A DNA stretch of 64,000 nucleotides from an uncultured Flavobacteriales bacterium (lineage in GTDB: Bacteria; Bacteroidota; Bacteroidia; Palsa-965): positions 1 through 64,000 of the forward strand of contig CAIQQJ010000115.1 in the NCBI GenBank assembly GCA_903873905.1, in the 5' to 3' direction. Below are positions 35,305 through 44,694 of this stretch, piece by piece (the stretch's first letter is position 1; every line of letters begins with the position of its first letter). The notes beneath the pieces were generated by a model, which was not told the DNA's origin, did no database searches, and saw nothing but the letters and a program-made list of their open reading frames with translations. A program made the translations under genes and the position numbers.

Positions 35305-36639
35305 TTATAGTGCGCGCACAGCAGCTTTAAATTGCTGTCCACGATCTTCGTAATTTTCAAACATATCAAAACTTGCACAAGCCGGTGAAAGAAGAACCGA
35401 ATCTCCTTTTCCTGCCAGACGATAAGAAAGCGCAACTGCATCATTTGCATTTGCAGCTTCCACAATTGTCTCTACTTTACCCGTGAAGGCTTTGATAATT
35501 TTTGCATTATCCGTTCCGAGACAGATAATGGCTTTCACTTTTGCTTTTGCCAATTCGAAAAGTTGGGCATAATCATTTCCCTTATCCACACCACCAACAA
35601 TCCAAACAACGGGTGTGTTGACACTTTCGAGTGCATACCAAGTTGAATTCACATTGGTTGCTTTCGAGTCATTGATAAAATCGATATTGTTGATTCTCGC
35701 TACAAATTCCATTCGGTGTTCCACACTCTGAACATCAGAGAGGCTTTCACGAATAGATTCTTTGCGAACATCCAACAATCTTCCGGCAATGCCAGCTGCC
35801 ATTGAATTGTAGATGTTGTGTTTTCCTTGGAGTGCGAGTTCTTCGATTGTCATAGACAGTTGATTGTTATTGATGGTTAAAATAATTTCATTGTTGTTTA
35901 GCCACGCGCCTTCTTCGACGCGTTCATGAATAGAGAATGGGTAATGTTTTGCATTGATTTTTATTTTTGTCATTTCAATTTTTGTCATTTCATCATCGAG
36001 ACAAAAAATGAAAGCATCTTCAGGTCTTTGATTTTGTGTGATGCGCATTTTTGCAGCGGCATAATTCTCGAATTTGTAATCATATCGATCGAGATGATCA
36101 GGAGTGATGTTCATGAGTATCGCTATGTCGGCTCTGAATTCATACATGTCATCCAGTTGAAAACTGCTCAACTCAAGCACGTAATAATCATAATTGCCTT
36201 CAGCAACAAGCATGGCGAAACTATGTCCAACATTTCCACCGAGCGCAACATTCAATCCTGCTTTTTTCAGAATATGATGTGTAATGGTTGCAGTTGTCGT
36301 TTTGCCATTGCTACCCGTAATACAAATCAGTTTTGCATTGGTGTAACGCGCTGCAAATTCGATTTCTGAAATCACAGGTGTACCTTGCTTTTTCAATTGT
36401 TGAATAAGTGGCGCCTTGTTGGGAATGCCTGGACTTTTAACTATTTCGTCAGCATTGAGAATCAACTTTTCTGTGTGTTGATTCTCTTCCCATTCTATTC
36501 CATGATGTGAAAGAACGATCTTATACTTTTCTTTTATCGAGCCTTTGTCAGTGACAAAAACATCGAAACCTTTTTGTTTTGCAAGAACAGCCGCTCCCGC
36601 CCCACTTTCTCCACCGCCAATGATCACGATTCGTTTCAT
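35305..36639 (-). CDS. murD: UDP-N-acetylmuramoyl-L-alanine--D-glutamate ligase MurD
   Basis: Adds D-Glu to UDP-MurNAc-L-Ala. N-terminal UDP-binding Rossmann region (IVIIGGGESGAGAAVLAK), ATP loop TGSNGKTTTATI, central LELSSFQLDDMYEF, NITPDHLDRYD, and C-terminal NDSKATNVNSTW, GGVDKGNDY and SPACASFDMFENYEDRG with all expected ligands in place. 444 residues is normal. Two neighbouring methionine codons and a 7-bp gap to mraY mark tight spacing. The following gene duplicates its C-terminal domain. Confidence 0.97.
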   Translation of the reverse strand: MKRIVIIGGGESGAGAAVLAKQKGFDVFVTDKGSIKEKYKIVLSHHGIEWEENQHTEKLILNADEIVKSPGIPNKAPLIQQLKKQGTPVISEIEFAARYTNAKLICITGSNGKTTTATITHHILKKAGLNVALGGNVGHSFAMLVAEGNYDYYVLELSSFQLDDMYEFRADIAILMNITPDHLDRYDYKFENYAAAKMRITQNQRPEDAFIFCLDDEMTKIEMTKIKINAKHYPFSIHERVEEGAWLNNNEIILTINNNQLSMTIEELALQGKHNIYNSMAAGIAGRLLDVRKESIRESLSDVQSVEHRMEFVARINNIDFINDSKATNVNSTWYALESVNTPVVWIVGGVDKGNDYAQLFELAKAKVKAIICLGTDNAKIIKAFTGKVETIVEAANANDAVALSYRLAGKGDSVLLSPACASFDMFENYEDRGQQFKAAVRAL

Positions 36640-36646
36640 GATTTTC

Positions 36647-37924
36647 TCAGCGTAGTTTTAATGTTGCAATTGCTAGTACTCCGAGCATGATGCTAATAAT
36701 CAAAAAACGAAAAACAATTTTCGATTCGTGCATTCCCTTTTTTTGATAATGATGATGTAATGGTGCCATCAGAAATAATCTGTGTGATCTTGCATAATCA
36801 ATTCCAGATTTTTTCTTTCTGTATTTAAAAACCAGCACCTGCAAAATCACAGATATATTTTCAACAAGAAATACTCCGCAGATAATTGGAATCAATAATT
36901 CTTTTCGAATGGCAATTGCGAACACTGCAATAATTCCACCGAGCGCCAAGCTTCCCGTATCACCCATAAATACTTGTGCCGGAAAAGCATTGTACCAAAG
37001 AAAACCTACACAAGCACCAACAAAAGCCGCAATGAAAATTACAAGCTCACCAGTATCGGGGATGTACATGATATTCAAATAATCCGCAAACACAGTGTTA
37101 CCAGAAACGTAGGCGAGAATCCCCAATACGACTCCAATAACAGCTGAAGTTCCAGATGCAAGACCATCAATCCCATCTGTGACATTGGCTCCATTTGAAA
37201 CTGCGGTAATGATGAAAATTACGATTGGAATAAAAATCAACCATGCCCAATCCTTCGCTTTGTCTCCCATGAAACATAAAAAAGATGAATAGTCGAATTC
37301 ATTGTTTTTTACAAATGGAATTGTTGTTTTAAGAGAATGTGTTTCGGTTTTAGAATATAGTGGAAGATTTGTTGGGGAAGGTGACGACTGAGTTTGCTCA
37401 GGAGTCATTGTGAAATAATCTTTTCCTGAAGTCGCAATTTTTTCACGCACAACAACATTGTGATTGAAAAACAAAACACAACCTACAATCAAACCAATGC
37501 CCACTTGTCCGATAATCTTGAAACGTCCATGCAAACCTTCCTTATCTTTTTTGAAAACTTTAATATAATCATCGATGAATCCAATAGCGCCCAACCAAAC
37601 GGTGGAAACCAACATGAGGATGATATAAATGTTTGAAAGATTTGCAAACAGAAGCGTTGGAACAATAATTGCGGAAATAATTATAAGCCCGCCCATTGTC
37701 GGTGTTCCTGCTTTTTGTTTTTGTCCATCAAGACCCAGATCACGCACTGTTTCTCCCACCTGCATTTTCTGAAGCAGATTGATTATTCGTTTTCCGAAAA
37801 CCATTGAGATGATCAATGAAACAAAAATTGCCATCGCAGCCCTAAATGAAATGTATTTGAATACACCCATTCCAGGAATGTGATATTGCATTTTTTCAAG
37901 CCAGGTATACAGATAGTAAAACAT
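36647..37924 (-). CDS. mraY: phospho-N-acetylmuramoyl-pentapeptide transferase MraY
   Basis: Integral membrane enzyme forming lipid I on undecaprenyl phosphate. About ten membrane segments; catalytic motifs [31 protein letters not shown] and [11 protein letters not shown], and the late [12 protein letters not shown]. 425 residues is somewhat long because of a hydrophilic insert around residues 160-195 ([15 protein letters not shown]) between membrane segments. Two bases separate it from murE and seven from murD, in the expected dcw order. Confidence 0.97.
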   Translation of the reverse strand: MFYYLYTWLEKMQYHIPGMGVFKYISFRAAMAIFVSLIISMVFGKRIINLLQKMQVGETVRDLGLDGQKQKAGTPTMGGLIIISAIIVPTLLFANLSNIYIILMLVSTVWLGAIGFIDDYIKVFKKDKEGLHGRFKIIGQVGIGLIVGCVLFFNHNVVVREKIATSGKDYFTMTPEQTQSSPSPTNLPLYSKTETHSLKTTIPFVKNNEFDYSSFLCFMGDKAKDWAWLIFIPIVIFIITAVSNGANVTDGIDGLASGTSAVIGVVLGILAYVSGNTVFADYLNIMYIPDTGELVIFIAAFVGACVGFLWYNAFPAQVFMGDTGSLALGGIIAVFAIAIRKELLIPIICGVFLVENISVILQVLVFKYRKKKSGIDYARSHRLFLMAPLHHHYQKKGMHESKIVFRFLIISIMLGVLAIATLKLR

Positions 37925-37926
37925 AA

Positions 37927-39390
37927 TTATGCGTTGGCGTTGTTTAAGTTGTCTTTTAATACATCCATATCATCAAAGGGTTGTTTAACACCTTTTATTT
38001 CCTGATACTTTTCATGACCTTTTCCTGCAATCAAAACAATATCACCAGGTCTTGCTAATGCAACTGCAGTTCGAATTGCTTCCCTACGATCAACAATCGA
38101 CAATGTTTTTTTTGTGTTTTGTTTTTCAACTCCTCCTTGCATTTGATTCAAAATACTTTGAGGATCCTCACTTCTCGGATTATCAGAAGTAAGAATTACA
38201 CGATTACTGAATTCACAGGCGATGTGTGCCATCATTGGTCGTTTCGCTGCATCACGATCACCACCGCAACCAATTACAGTAATCACTTGTTCGTTTCCTG
38301 TACGTATATCCTGAATTGTTTTCAAAACATTTTTTAATGCATCTGGTGAATGTGCATAATCAACAATTCCAGTAACACCCAAATCATTTCTCAAATACTC
38401 AAATCGTCCTTCAACTGGCCCAAGTGTACTCAATGTTGTCAGCACATTCATCTTATCCTGATTGAGTAACATTGCAGTTGCATAAACAGTAAGAAGATTG
38501 TAAGCATTAAAACTCCCAATGAGTTTGCTCCACATTTCTACACTATCAATATTTAACTGCAATCCGGAAAATTGATTTTCAAGAACACGACATTTGAAAT
38601 CAGCAATACTTGTAACCGAATAACTTCTTTTTAATGCGCGCGTATTTTGAACCATCACTGCGCCATTTGCGTCATCCTTATTTACAAGAGCAAAAGCATT
38701 TGAAGGCAACTGATCGAAGAATGCTTTTTTCGCTTTGATGTATTCATCAAATGTTTTGTGATAATCAAGATGGTCGTGTGTGATATTCGTGAATACACCA
38801 CCAGCGAATTCCAGTCCTGCAATTCTTTTCTGCACAATGCTGTGAGAACTGACTTCCATGAATGCATACTTACAACCACTGTCCACCATTCGACGCAAAA
38901 GTTTATTCAGTTCAACTGCATCAGGTGTGGTATGTGTAGAAGGAATTTCCTCGTTGTTGATCATGTTGCGAACAGTAGTCAGCATTCCTGCTTTCATTCC
39001 CATCGCACGGAAGAGATGAAACAACAATGTTACTGTTGTTGTTTTTCCATTTGTTCCAGTAACACCAACTAATTTTAAGGACCCGGAAGGATTGTCATAA
39101 AAATTGGAAGCCATAATTCCCAATGCTTGCGAACTGTCAGCAACCTTCACGTAAGTAATTCTTTCAACTAATTCAGCAGGGAATTTTTCGCAAACAATTG
39201 CAATTGCACCAAGGGCAATAGCCTTTTCAATAAAATCATGTCCATCGGATTTTGTACCACTCGTAGCCACAAACAATCCGTCCTTCTCTACATTTCTCGA
39301 ATCAAATGTCATCGAGGTAATGGCGACGTTTGTGGAACCCTGTACTTCTACAAGACCCGCTTTATAAAGTATGTCGCTCAATAATTTCAT
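37927..39390 (-). CDS. murE: UDP-MurNAc-tripeptide ligase MurE (meso-DAP type)
   Basis: Adds the third residue of the stem peptide. ATP loop [37 protein letters not shown], and [15 protein letters not shown] are MurE landmarks. The amino-acid specificity motif is DNPRSEDP, which in characterised enzymes binds meso-diaminopimelate through the Arg, so the peptidoglycan is probably DAP-type. 487 residues. Its start overlaps the ftsI stop by 4 bp. Confidence 0.97.
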   Translation of the reverse strand: MKLLSDILYKAGLVEVQGSTNVAITSMTFDSRNVEKDGLFVATSGTKSDGHDFIEKAIALGAIAIVCEKFPAELVERITYVKVADSSQALGIMASNFYDNPSGSLKLVGVTGTNGKTTTVTLLFHLFRAMGMKAGMLTTVRNMINNEEIPSTHTTPDAVELNKLLRRMVDSGCKYAFMEVSSHSIVQKRIAGLEFAGGVFTNITHDHLDYHKTFDEYIKAKKAFFDQLPSNAFALVNKDDANGAVMVQNTRALKRSYSVTSIADFKCRVLENQFSGLQLNIDSVEMWSKLIGSFNAYNLLTVYATAMLLNQDKMNVLTTLSTLGPVEGRFEYLRNDLGVTGIVDYAHSPDALKNVLKTIQDIRTGNEQVITVIGCGGDRDAAKRPMMAHIACEFSNRVILTSDNPRSEDPQSILNQMQGGVEKQNTKKTLSIVDRREAIRTAVALARPGDIVLIAGKGHEKYQEIKGVKQPFDDMDVLKDNLNNANA

Positions 39391-41522
39391 AATGACAATT
39401 CAACAATTATTTCAGAATTCTTATTAATGCTTTGTCCAGGAAGAATGGATTGTTTTGTTACAGCTCCACAACCTTTCAACTTTACTCTATAACCACGATT
39501 TTCCATCAGATAAAGTACATCCGAGGCTGGCATTCCTGTCAAGTCTGGCATGATACTTTTTCTTAACTGCTCATCAGGATTACTATTTCCTACTCGGACA
39601 TCCTTTTCGTCAGGTTGTATTTTAACAAAACCATCATTCTTGAAATCAGAATTTGTTTTCACTTCTATCAACAATCCTTTCATCGCAGATAGTGTAGGTG
39701 TTGTAAGCCCATTTTTTATCAATGGAATTTCCGCCAATGGATTTACAATGGAATTAACAGGAGTATGAATGTCCATTTCTGTCGCAAAAACACGATCAGC
39801 AATTTGCTTGAAAATAGGGCCAGAAACTTTTCCGCCATAATACACATCGCCACTTGGCGCATTGACAATTACTATGCAAGTATATTTTGGATGATCAGCA
39901 GGAAAATAGCCAACGAAAGAAGCTTGATAAGTAATGTCATTTCTTTCTTTTCCGTAACCATTTCCTTTTGCAATCCTTGCTGTTCCAGTTTTTCCTGCAA
40001 CTTGATACACAGAATTATTTAAATTTTTTGCTGTTCCATTTTTCACAACACCTTCCAAAAGAGTTTTTGCTTTTGCAATTGTTTCCGGTTTTGCAATTGC
40101 AGGATTAATAATTTCGGGTTCATATGTCCTGATTATTTTTCCCTTATCACGAATTTCTTTTACAAACATTGGCTTCACCATGACACCATTATTTGCAACT
40201 GCATTATAAAGAGTAAGCGTTTGTATTGGTGTAATGAGTGATTCATATCCAATGGAAATAAATGGAAGGGAAACACCCGTCCAGTTTTTATCACCAGCAG
40301 TTTTAATTTGAGCCTTACCTGTCCCTGGAATTTGTAATTCAAAAGAATTTCCAAAGCCCAAACGATGTAACCCATCGGTGAACTTTTTAGGGTTTTTTGA
40401 ATATGCCGCAGTAATTGCTTTTGAAATTCCAACATTTGAAGATTCTTCGAATGCTTCTAGAACCGTTACAATATTTTCTTTGGGAGTTTCAGCATCGTGC
40501 ATGACCAAATCACCATAAGCATGTTGACCTCCTTCGAGATTCAATTTGTCATCGATGTCTATTAATCCATCATCCATTCCAACCAACAGGGATGCAAGTT
40601 TAAATGTAGATCCTGGTTCTTCTAAATCCTGAATTGCATAATTCAAATCCTCCACATAAACACCTGAATCTTTTCGTGACAGATTTGCAATGGCGCGAAT
40701 TTCTCCAGTGGAAACTTCCATCAAAACAACACAACCGTATTTTGCATCATGCTCTGCCAACGAATTCATTAAAGCATTTTCCGCAACGTCCTGAATATTT
40801 ATGTCAATGGTTGAAACAACATCTCTTCCTTGTTGTGGTTCAATTTCATTTTCATTGTTCAAAGGTTTCCAAACTCCTCCTGCAATTTTTTGCATTAGTT
40901 TTTTTCCTCTTGTTCCAGTCAATACAGAATCAAATGCGCCTTCAAGACCGACTTTCACTTTTCCACTATCACCGATATAACCAATAGTTCTTGCAGCAAG
41001 CATTCTGAAAGGACGTTCTCGGTGATTGGTTTGACTGTAAATGAGTCCACCTTTATATTGTCCGGCGCAAAACAGTGGCAATTTTTTTATTTCTTGCAAT
41101 TCATTGTAGGAAATATCACGAGCCAGTTGTTCATAATGCGACCCATGTGCACGCGCATTCAAGAGTGTTTGAAAATATTCTGCAGCGGAATGATCATGTA
41201 ATACGAAAGCCAAACCTTTTGCCAAGGCACGAGCACTATCTTCAAACTCTCCATCGTCAATATTTTTATTGGCATGTGGATCAATTGCAAGTTCATAATA
41301 GGGTAATGAGGTTGCAAGCAATGAACCATCGACAGCAAAAATATTTCCACGAACAGCCTCAATATCCTGTTCCTTGTTCATGAAATTTTTCGCTTCCTGT
41401 TTCCAATGATCACCTTGTGCAATCTGAATAAAAAACACACGACCAAGCACTGCCAGCGCAAAAACGCAGCAGCAGATGTACACGAGGTACACACGCTTGA
41501 GTATGTCTTTTTGTTCTTCCAC
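39387..41522 (-). CDS. ftsI: penicillin-binding protein (FtsI/SpoVD-like) with PASTA domain
   Basis: Septal transpeptidase crosslinking peptidoglycan. One N-terminal membrane helix (residues about 11-32), the dimerisation domain from about 55, then the transpeptidase with active-site S305-T-F-K308 (PGSTFK), S361-S-N363 (ESSNVG) and K511-T-G (AGKTGTA). A PASTA domain closes the protein (about 645-711, MPDLTGMPASDVLYLMENRG), as in SpoVD and Bacteroidota FtsI, and unlike E. coli FtsI. It follows the FtsL-like gene by two bases and overlaps murE by 4 bp. Confidence 0.95.
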   Translation of the reverse strand: MEEQKDILKRVYLVYICCCVFALAVLGRVFFIQIAQGDHWKQEAKNFMNKEQDIEAVRGNIFAVDGSLLATSLPYYELAIDPHANKNIDDGEFEDSARALAKGLAFVLHDHSAAEYFQTLLNARAHGSHYEQLARDISYNELQEIKKLPLFCAGQYKGGLIYSQTNHRERPFRMLAARTIGYIGDSGKVKVGLEGAFDSVLTGTRGKKLMQKIAGGVWKPLNNENEIEPQQGRDVVSTIDINIQDVAENALMNSLAEHDAKYGCVVLMEVSTGEIRAIANLSRKDSGVYVEDLNYAIQDLEEPGSTFKLASLLVGMDDGLIDIDDKLNLEGGQHAYGDLVMHDAETPKENIVTVLEAFEESSNVGISKAITAAYSKNPKKFTDGLHRLGFGNSFELQIPGTGKAQIKTAGDKNWTGVSLPFISIGYESLITPIQTLTLYNAVANNGVMVKPMFVKEIRDKGKIIRTYEPEIINPAIAKPETIAKAKTLLEGVVKNGTAKNLNNSVYQVAGKTGTARIAKGNGYGKERNDITYQASFVGYFPADHPKYTCIVIVNAPSGDVYYGGKVSGPIFKQIADRVFATEMDIHTPVNSIVNPLAEIPLIKNGLTTPTLSAMKGLLIEVKTNSDFKNDGFVKIQPDEKDVRVGNSNPDEQLRKSIMPDLTGMPASDVLYLMENRGYRVKLKGCGAVTKQSILPGQSINKNSEIIVELSL

Positions 41523-41524
41523 TT

Positions 41525-41929
41525 CTATTTTTTTGAAATTGATTTTGAGTGCACTAATATTTTTTGCGGGGGTTCAACTGATTCCTTTACACCAAAAGGT
41601 TCAATTCGTTTTGCTACTTCTGATTGTTTACTGAGATCACTGAGGCTTGATTTTGAAATGATATATTCCGAATGAAGTTCTTTCAAATCATTCGTGATGG
41701 TATTTTCCTTACGAATTTGCGATTCAGCATAATATCCATTTGCGATATAACACAAGGCCGTAAACGTGAGAAAGAAAATAAAAGGAAGTGCTTGAACCGC
41801 TCGCTCTTTGGAAAGAAATGCTCCAGTCAAAACAGAGCCTACATTACGGGTGACGATGTTTCCTCCGCCGCTTTTTTGCTTCGGTTTAACTTCTACTTTA
41901 GGTTGTTCCTTTATCGCGTTTTTTGTCAT
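41525..41929 (-). CDS. FtsL-like divisome protein
   Basis: A small bitopic protein between rsmH and ftsI, the slot of ftsL. The N-terminal 45 residues are basic and low in complexity (QPKVEVKPKQKSGGG), a membrane helix follows (ALPFIFFLTFTALCYIANGYYA, about residues 47-68), and then a periplasmic coiled coil (NTITNDLKELHSEYIISKSSLSDLSKQSEVAKRIEPFGV) of the FtsL/DivIC type. I start at MTKNAIKE (41929), dropping three residues. FtsL proteins share little sequence, so the call rests on size, topology and position. Confidence 0.82.
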   Translation of the reverse strand: MTKNAIKEQPKVEVKPKQKSGGGNIVTRNVGSVLTGAFLSKERAVQALPFIFFLTFTALCYIANGYYAESQIRKENTITNDLKELHSEYIISKSSLSDLSKQSEVAKRIEPFGVKESVEPPQKILVHSKSISKK

Positions 41930-41954
41930 AACCCACACCTTGTGGCCTGTCTCT

Positions 41955-42860
41955 TCAAAGAGATTTTACTGCTATTCTTAATTTTGCGCTTCGTGCGCGA
42001 TTGTTTTCTTTCAATTCTTCATCACTTGGGATAATCGGTTTTCTGTTAATCGGTTCCATTGGTCTTATCAGATTTCCGAAAAAGTCTTTTTCAGTTTCTC
42101 CTTCGAAATTTCCTGTTCGGAAAAAATTTTTCACCAATCGGTCCTCAAGAGAGTGATAAGAAATTACAACCATCCTTCCACCGGGCTTTAAAACTTCCAT
42201 CGATTGAAGAAGCAATTGTTTCAACGCATCCATCTCACCATTGATTTCAATTCGCAATGCCTGAAAAACTTTCGCTAGATATTGAAACTCTTTTCCTCTC
42301 GGTGTACAGGGAGCGATTATCTCTTTCAATTCTGCTATTGAACGCATCGAAACATTTTCCCTAGCAGAAACAATTATGTTGGCAAGCTTTGCTGCATTTT
42401 CAACATCACCGAATTCTCTGAACATATTTCGCAATTGACGCTCATCGTAAGTGTTCAACACTTCTTCTGCATCAGTTGTTGCGGAACGATTCATGCGCAT
42501 ATCAAGAGGTCCATCAAAACGCGTTGAAAATCCTCTTTCAGGTTCATCAATTTGATGCGAAGAAATTCCGAGATCAGCGAGGATTCCATCAACCGGAATT
42601 GCATTGTGCAAGCGGAGGAAATTTTTCAGGAATCTGAAATTCTGTCTGACAAGAATGAATCGCGGGTCATCAATTGCATTTACAACCGCATCTTCATCCT
42701 GATCAAATGCGATCAGTTTTCCTTTTTCTCCCAATTGCGCAAGCATTGCGCGTGAGTGACCTCCACCTCCGAAAGTAACGTCAACATACGTTCCGTCGCT
42801 TTGAATGGCCAAACCCTCTAGGCTTTCATTTAAAAGAACGGGATTATGGTAAGTCGACAT
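41955..42860 (-). CDS. rsmH: 16S rRNA (cytosine-1402-N4)-methyltransferase RsmH
   Basis: SAM-dependent methylation of C1402 N4 in the 16S rRNA decoding centre (formerly MraW). The start YHNPVLLNESLEGL leads to the SAM loop YVDVTFGGGGHSRAML; DGILADLGISSHQIDEPERGFS and MVVISYHSLEDRLVKNFF are family motifs; the C-terminus ends with the usual NNRARSAKLRIA. I start at ATG 42860 (MSTYHNPVLL), which overlaps the mraZ end by 17 bp; the longer track start adds eight residues. Second gene of the dcw operon. Confidence 0.97.
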   Translation of the reverse strand: MSTYHNPVLLNESLEGLAIQSDGTYVDVTFGGGGHSRAMLAQLGEKGKLIAFDQDEDAVVNAIDDPRFILVRQNFRFLKNFLRLHNAIPVDGILADLGISSHQIDEPERGFSTRFDGPLDMRMNRSATTDAEEVLNTYDERQLRNMFREFGDVENAAKLANIIVSARENVSMRSIAELKEIIAPCTPRGKEFQYLAKVFQALRIEINGEMDALKQLLLQSMEVLKPGGRMVVISYHSLEDRLVKNFFRTGNFEGETEKDFFGNLIRPMEPINRKPIIPSDEELKENNRARSAKLRIAVKSL

Positions 42861-43323
42861 CATCTCCCTTATTGCCCATTGCACCCATTACCTCTTCAGC
42901 AAGTGAACCGAAATCAACTGAAGGATCATTGATCGCTTTTTCATAACAATCCTTGTCCCAGATTTCAATCATATTCACTGCAGCTGACATAACGATGTTT
43001 TTGGAAATTCCAGCGAATGTCACTAAGTCTTTCGGCACAAGAATTCGTCCGCTACTGTCGAGATCAACAGGCTTCACACCGGCATTAAACATTCGGATGA
43101 AGTCAACATTTTTTTTCTTGAAGCGATTCAGTTTGCTAATGTCCTTCACTAATACATTCCACTCATTTATTGAATAGAGTTCGAGGCACTTGTGAAACAC
43201 ACTACGCTTAACAACGAAACCTTTTTTCAGAATTGTCTGTAGCTGCTTTTTGAATGCAACAGGCAGGAGCAAACGCCCCTTCGCATCAATGTTGCACTCG
43301 TAAACACCAATCAAACTATTCAT
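42844..43323 (-). CDS. mraZ: transcriptional regulator MraZ
   Basis: AbrB/SpoVT-type DNA-binding protein and first gene of the dcw operon, which it usually represses. Two tandem swapped-hairpin domains are visible with the paired DxxxR motifs DAKGRLLLP (residues about 13-21) and DSSGRILVP (about 88-96). 159 residues matches the family. Three TGGGN boxes at 10-bp spacing lie 38-62 bp upstream on the same strand, matching the known MraZ operator pattern, so autoregulation is likely. Confidence 0.97.
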   Translation of the reverse strand: MNSLIGVYECNIDAKGRLLLPVAFKKQLQTILKKGFVVKRSVFHKCLELYSINEWNVLVKDISKLNRFKKKNVDFIRMFNAGVKPVDLDSSGRILVPKDLVTFAGISKNIVMSAAVNMIEIWDKDCYEKAINDPSVDFGSLAEEVMGAMGNKGDDVDLP

Positions 43324-43360
43324 GTTATTGCTTCTTGAGCCGTAAAAGTATTGAAATAAT

Positions 43361-43385
43361 TCCCACTATTTCCCACAAAACCCCA
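43361..43385 (-). promoter_or_regulatory. MraZ operator: three TGGGN boxes
   Basis: On the minus strand TGGGG-N5-TGGGA-N5-TGGGA, that is three direct repeats with a strict 10-bp period (one helical turn), 38 bp before the mraZ start. The pattern equals the MraZ boxes described in E. coli and mycoplasmas. A possible -7 element, TACTTTTA, lies just downstream at 43343-43350. Confidence 0.82.
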
Positions 43386-43389
43386 CTTT

Positions 43390-43412
43390 TGTTGATAACT
43401 TACCTATCAACA
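43390..43412. promoter_or_regulatory. palindrome upstream of the MraZ boxes
   Basis: TGTTGATA and TATCAACA, a perfect 8-bp inverted repeat with a 7-bp spacer, four bases from the MraZ boxes. Each arm resembles a DnaA box with one change (TTATCAACA against TTATCCACA). It could bind a second regulator or form an mRNA hairpin if inside the transcript. Confidence 0.5.
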
Positions 43413-43828
43413 CTTAAAATCGTAGTAGTTTCTGACTTATCATTTGCGTGAAAGGCTTGAAAACACTGAGATATATTGAATTTTATGACACTATTTTCAA
43501 GTGGGGGAAATGAACAATGGGCAAGAAACTTTGGAATTCAGAAACAAACCCAGAAGAAGCTTTGAAAAAAAATAAACAATAAAATATTATTTCATCAATT
43601 ACATGAAAGTCAATAGAATTAAGCACTTCAAAGATTCAGCATAAAATGAACTATAGCTTTTTCTAATAAAATTTCTTTTTACGGTAACAATTGAACAATT
43701 ATGCAAAAACTCTTAAACAGTAAGATTCCATTGATATTACAAGCTAATTGCAAAAAAAAAGAATTGAAAAAATTGATTTCAGATGTAGGGTATATCTGAA
43801 AAATCCAGAGTAATTTTGCGCCTGAAAT
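43413..43828. other. AT-rich divergent region mraZ / glsA-like
   Basis: Together with the operators this makes a 505-bp gap between divergent genes. No open frame longer than a few dozen codons was found and no RNA gene was recognised. The only structure I see is the inverted repeat at 43777-43801 and a -7-like TAATTTTG at 43810-43817. Confidence 0.5.
43777..43817 (+). promoter_or_regulatory. inverted repeat and -7 box before the acyltransferase pair
   Basis: TTTCAGAT and ATCTGAAA form a perfect 8-bp inverted repeat with a 9-bp spacer (43777-43801), followed by TAATTTTG (43810-43817), which fits the Bacteroidota -7 consensus TAnnTTTG. No TTTG lies at the correct -33 distance; the palindrome occupies that position, so an activator or repressor site is plausible. 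Confidence 0.4.
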
Positions 43829-44680
43829 ATGAAGAAGGATCCATTTATCAATGTTGAAAAAATCATTCGCGGAAAAAATCCCCGGCTCTTGAAATGGATG
43901 CCAAAATTTTTATTGAATTATGTGAAACGTATTCTTCATGAGAAAGATGTAAATGATTTCATGGAGCTGCATGGGCATAACAGAAATCTCGATTTTGTTA
44001 ATGCCATACTAACAGATTTCAAAACAAAAATTGTCGTAAAAGGAATAGAAAACATTCCGGAGCATGGGGGAGTTATCATTGCATCCAATCATCCACTTGG
44101 TGGATTTGACGGCCTTGCATTGATTAAAGCGGTTTCAGAAAAAAGATTGGACATACGATTTTTGGTAAATGATATTTTACTGAATTTAAGTCCACTGAAT
44201 GATTTTTTTGTTCCTGTAAATAAACATGGGGCACAAAATGCGATTTCAAAAATTGAAGAAACCTATAAATCCGATAATGCAATTTTGGTTTTTCCTGCTG
44301 GACTCGTTTCTCGAAAACAAAAAGGAAAAATCATGGATCTCGAATGGAAAAAAAGTTTCATTGCAAAATCCATACAATATCATAAGCCTATTGTCCCAAC
44401 ATTTATTGATGGAAAAAATTCTTCTTTTTTTTACAACTTTTCCCTATGGAGAAAACGCCTAGGGATCAAAGCTAATCTGGAGATGTTTTATCTTTCGGAA
44501 GAAACGTTTAAGCAACGACATAAAACAATAACCATTACCTTTGGTGAAGTAGTTCATCCATCTATTTTCGATCCAAAAAAATCCCATCGAGAATTGGCAG
44601 AACAAATGAAAACACATATCTATGCAATGGGCGAAGGAAAAATTGGACCTTTTTCCAAACCCAAGGAAAATTCGCTGTAA
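43829..44680 (+). CDS. GlsA/OlsA-like O-acyltransferase (aminolipid synthesis)
   Basis: PlsC-superfamily acyltransferase. The catalytic motif IIASNHPLGGFDGLA (residues about 84-98, His and Asp of the HX4-5D type) and the downstream VFPAGLVSRKQKGKIMDLEWKKSF substrate-side motif are visible; there is no clear membrane helix. The next gene, 14 bp away, encodes a GNAT-type N-acyltransferase. Such pairs make N-acyl amino-acid lipids: GlsB then GlsA for glycine lipids in Bacteroides thetaiotaomicron, OlsB then OlsA for ornithine lipids in proteobacteria. Glycine or ornithine lipid synthesis is therefore the likely job. Which amino acid is used cannot be decided here. Confidence 0.82.
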   Translation: MKKDPFINVEKIIRGKNPRLLKWMPKFLLNYVKRILHEKDVNDFMELHGHNRNLDFVNAILTDFKTKIVVKGIENIPEHGGVIIASNHPLGGFDGLALIKAVSEKRLDIRFLVNDILLNLSPLNDFFVPVNKHGAQNAISKIEETYKSDNAILVFPAGLVSRKQKGKIMDLEWKKSFIAKSIQYHKPIVPTFIDGKNSSFFYNFSLWRKRLGIKANLEMFYLSEETFKQRHKTITITFGEVVHPSIFDPKKSHRELAEQMKTHIYAMGEGKIGPFSKPKENSL

Positions 44681-44694
44681 AGAATCAAAACAAA

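Noticed and set aside
34770-35465. 231-aa version of the MurD C-domain ORF
   Set aside because: The first 59 codons overlap the 3' end of murD in another frame and look like its shadow. ATG 35288 right after the murD stop is the sensible start.
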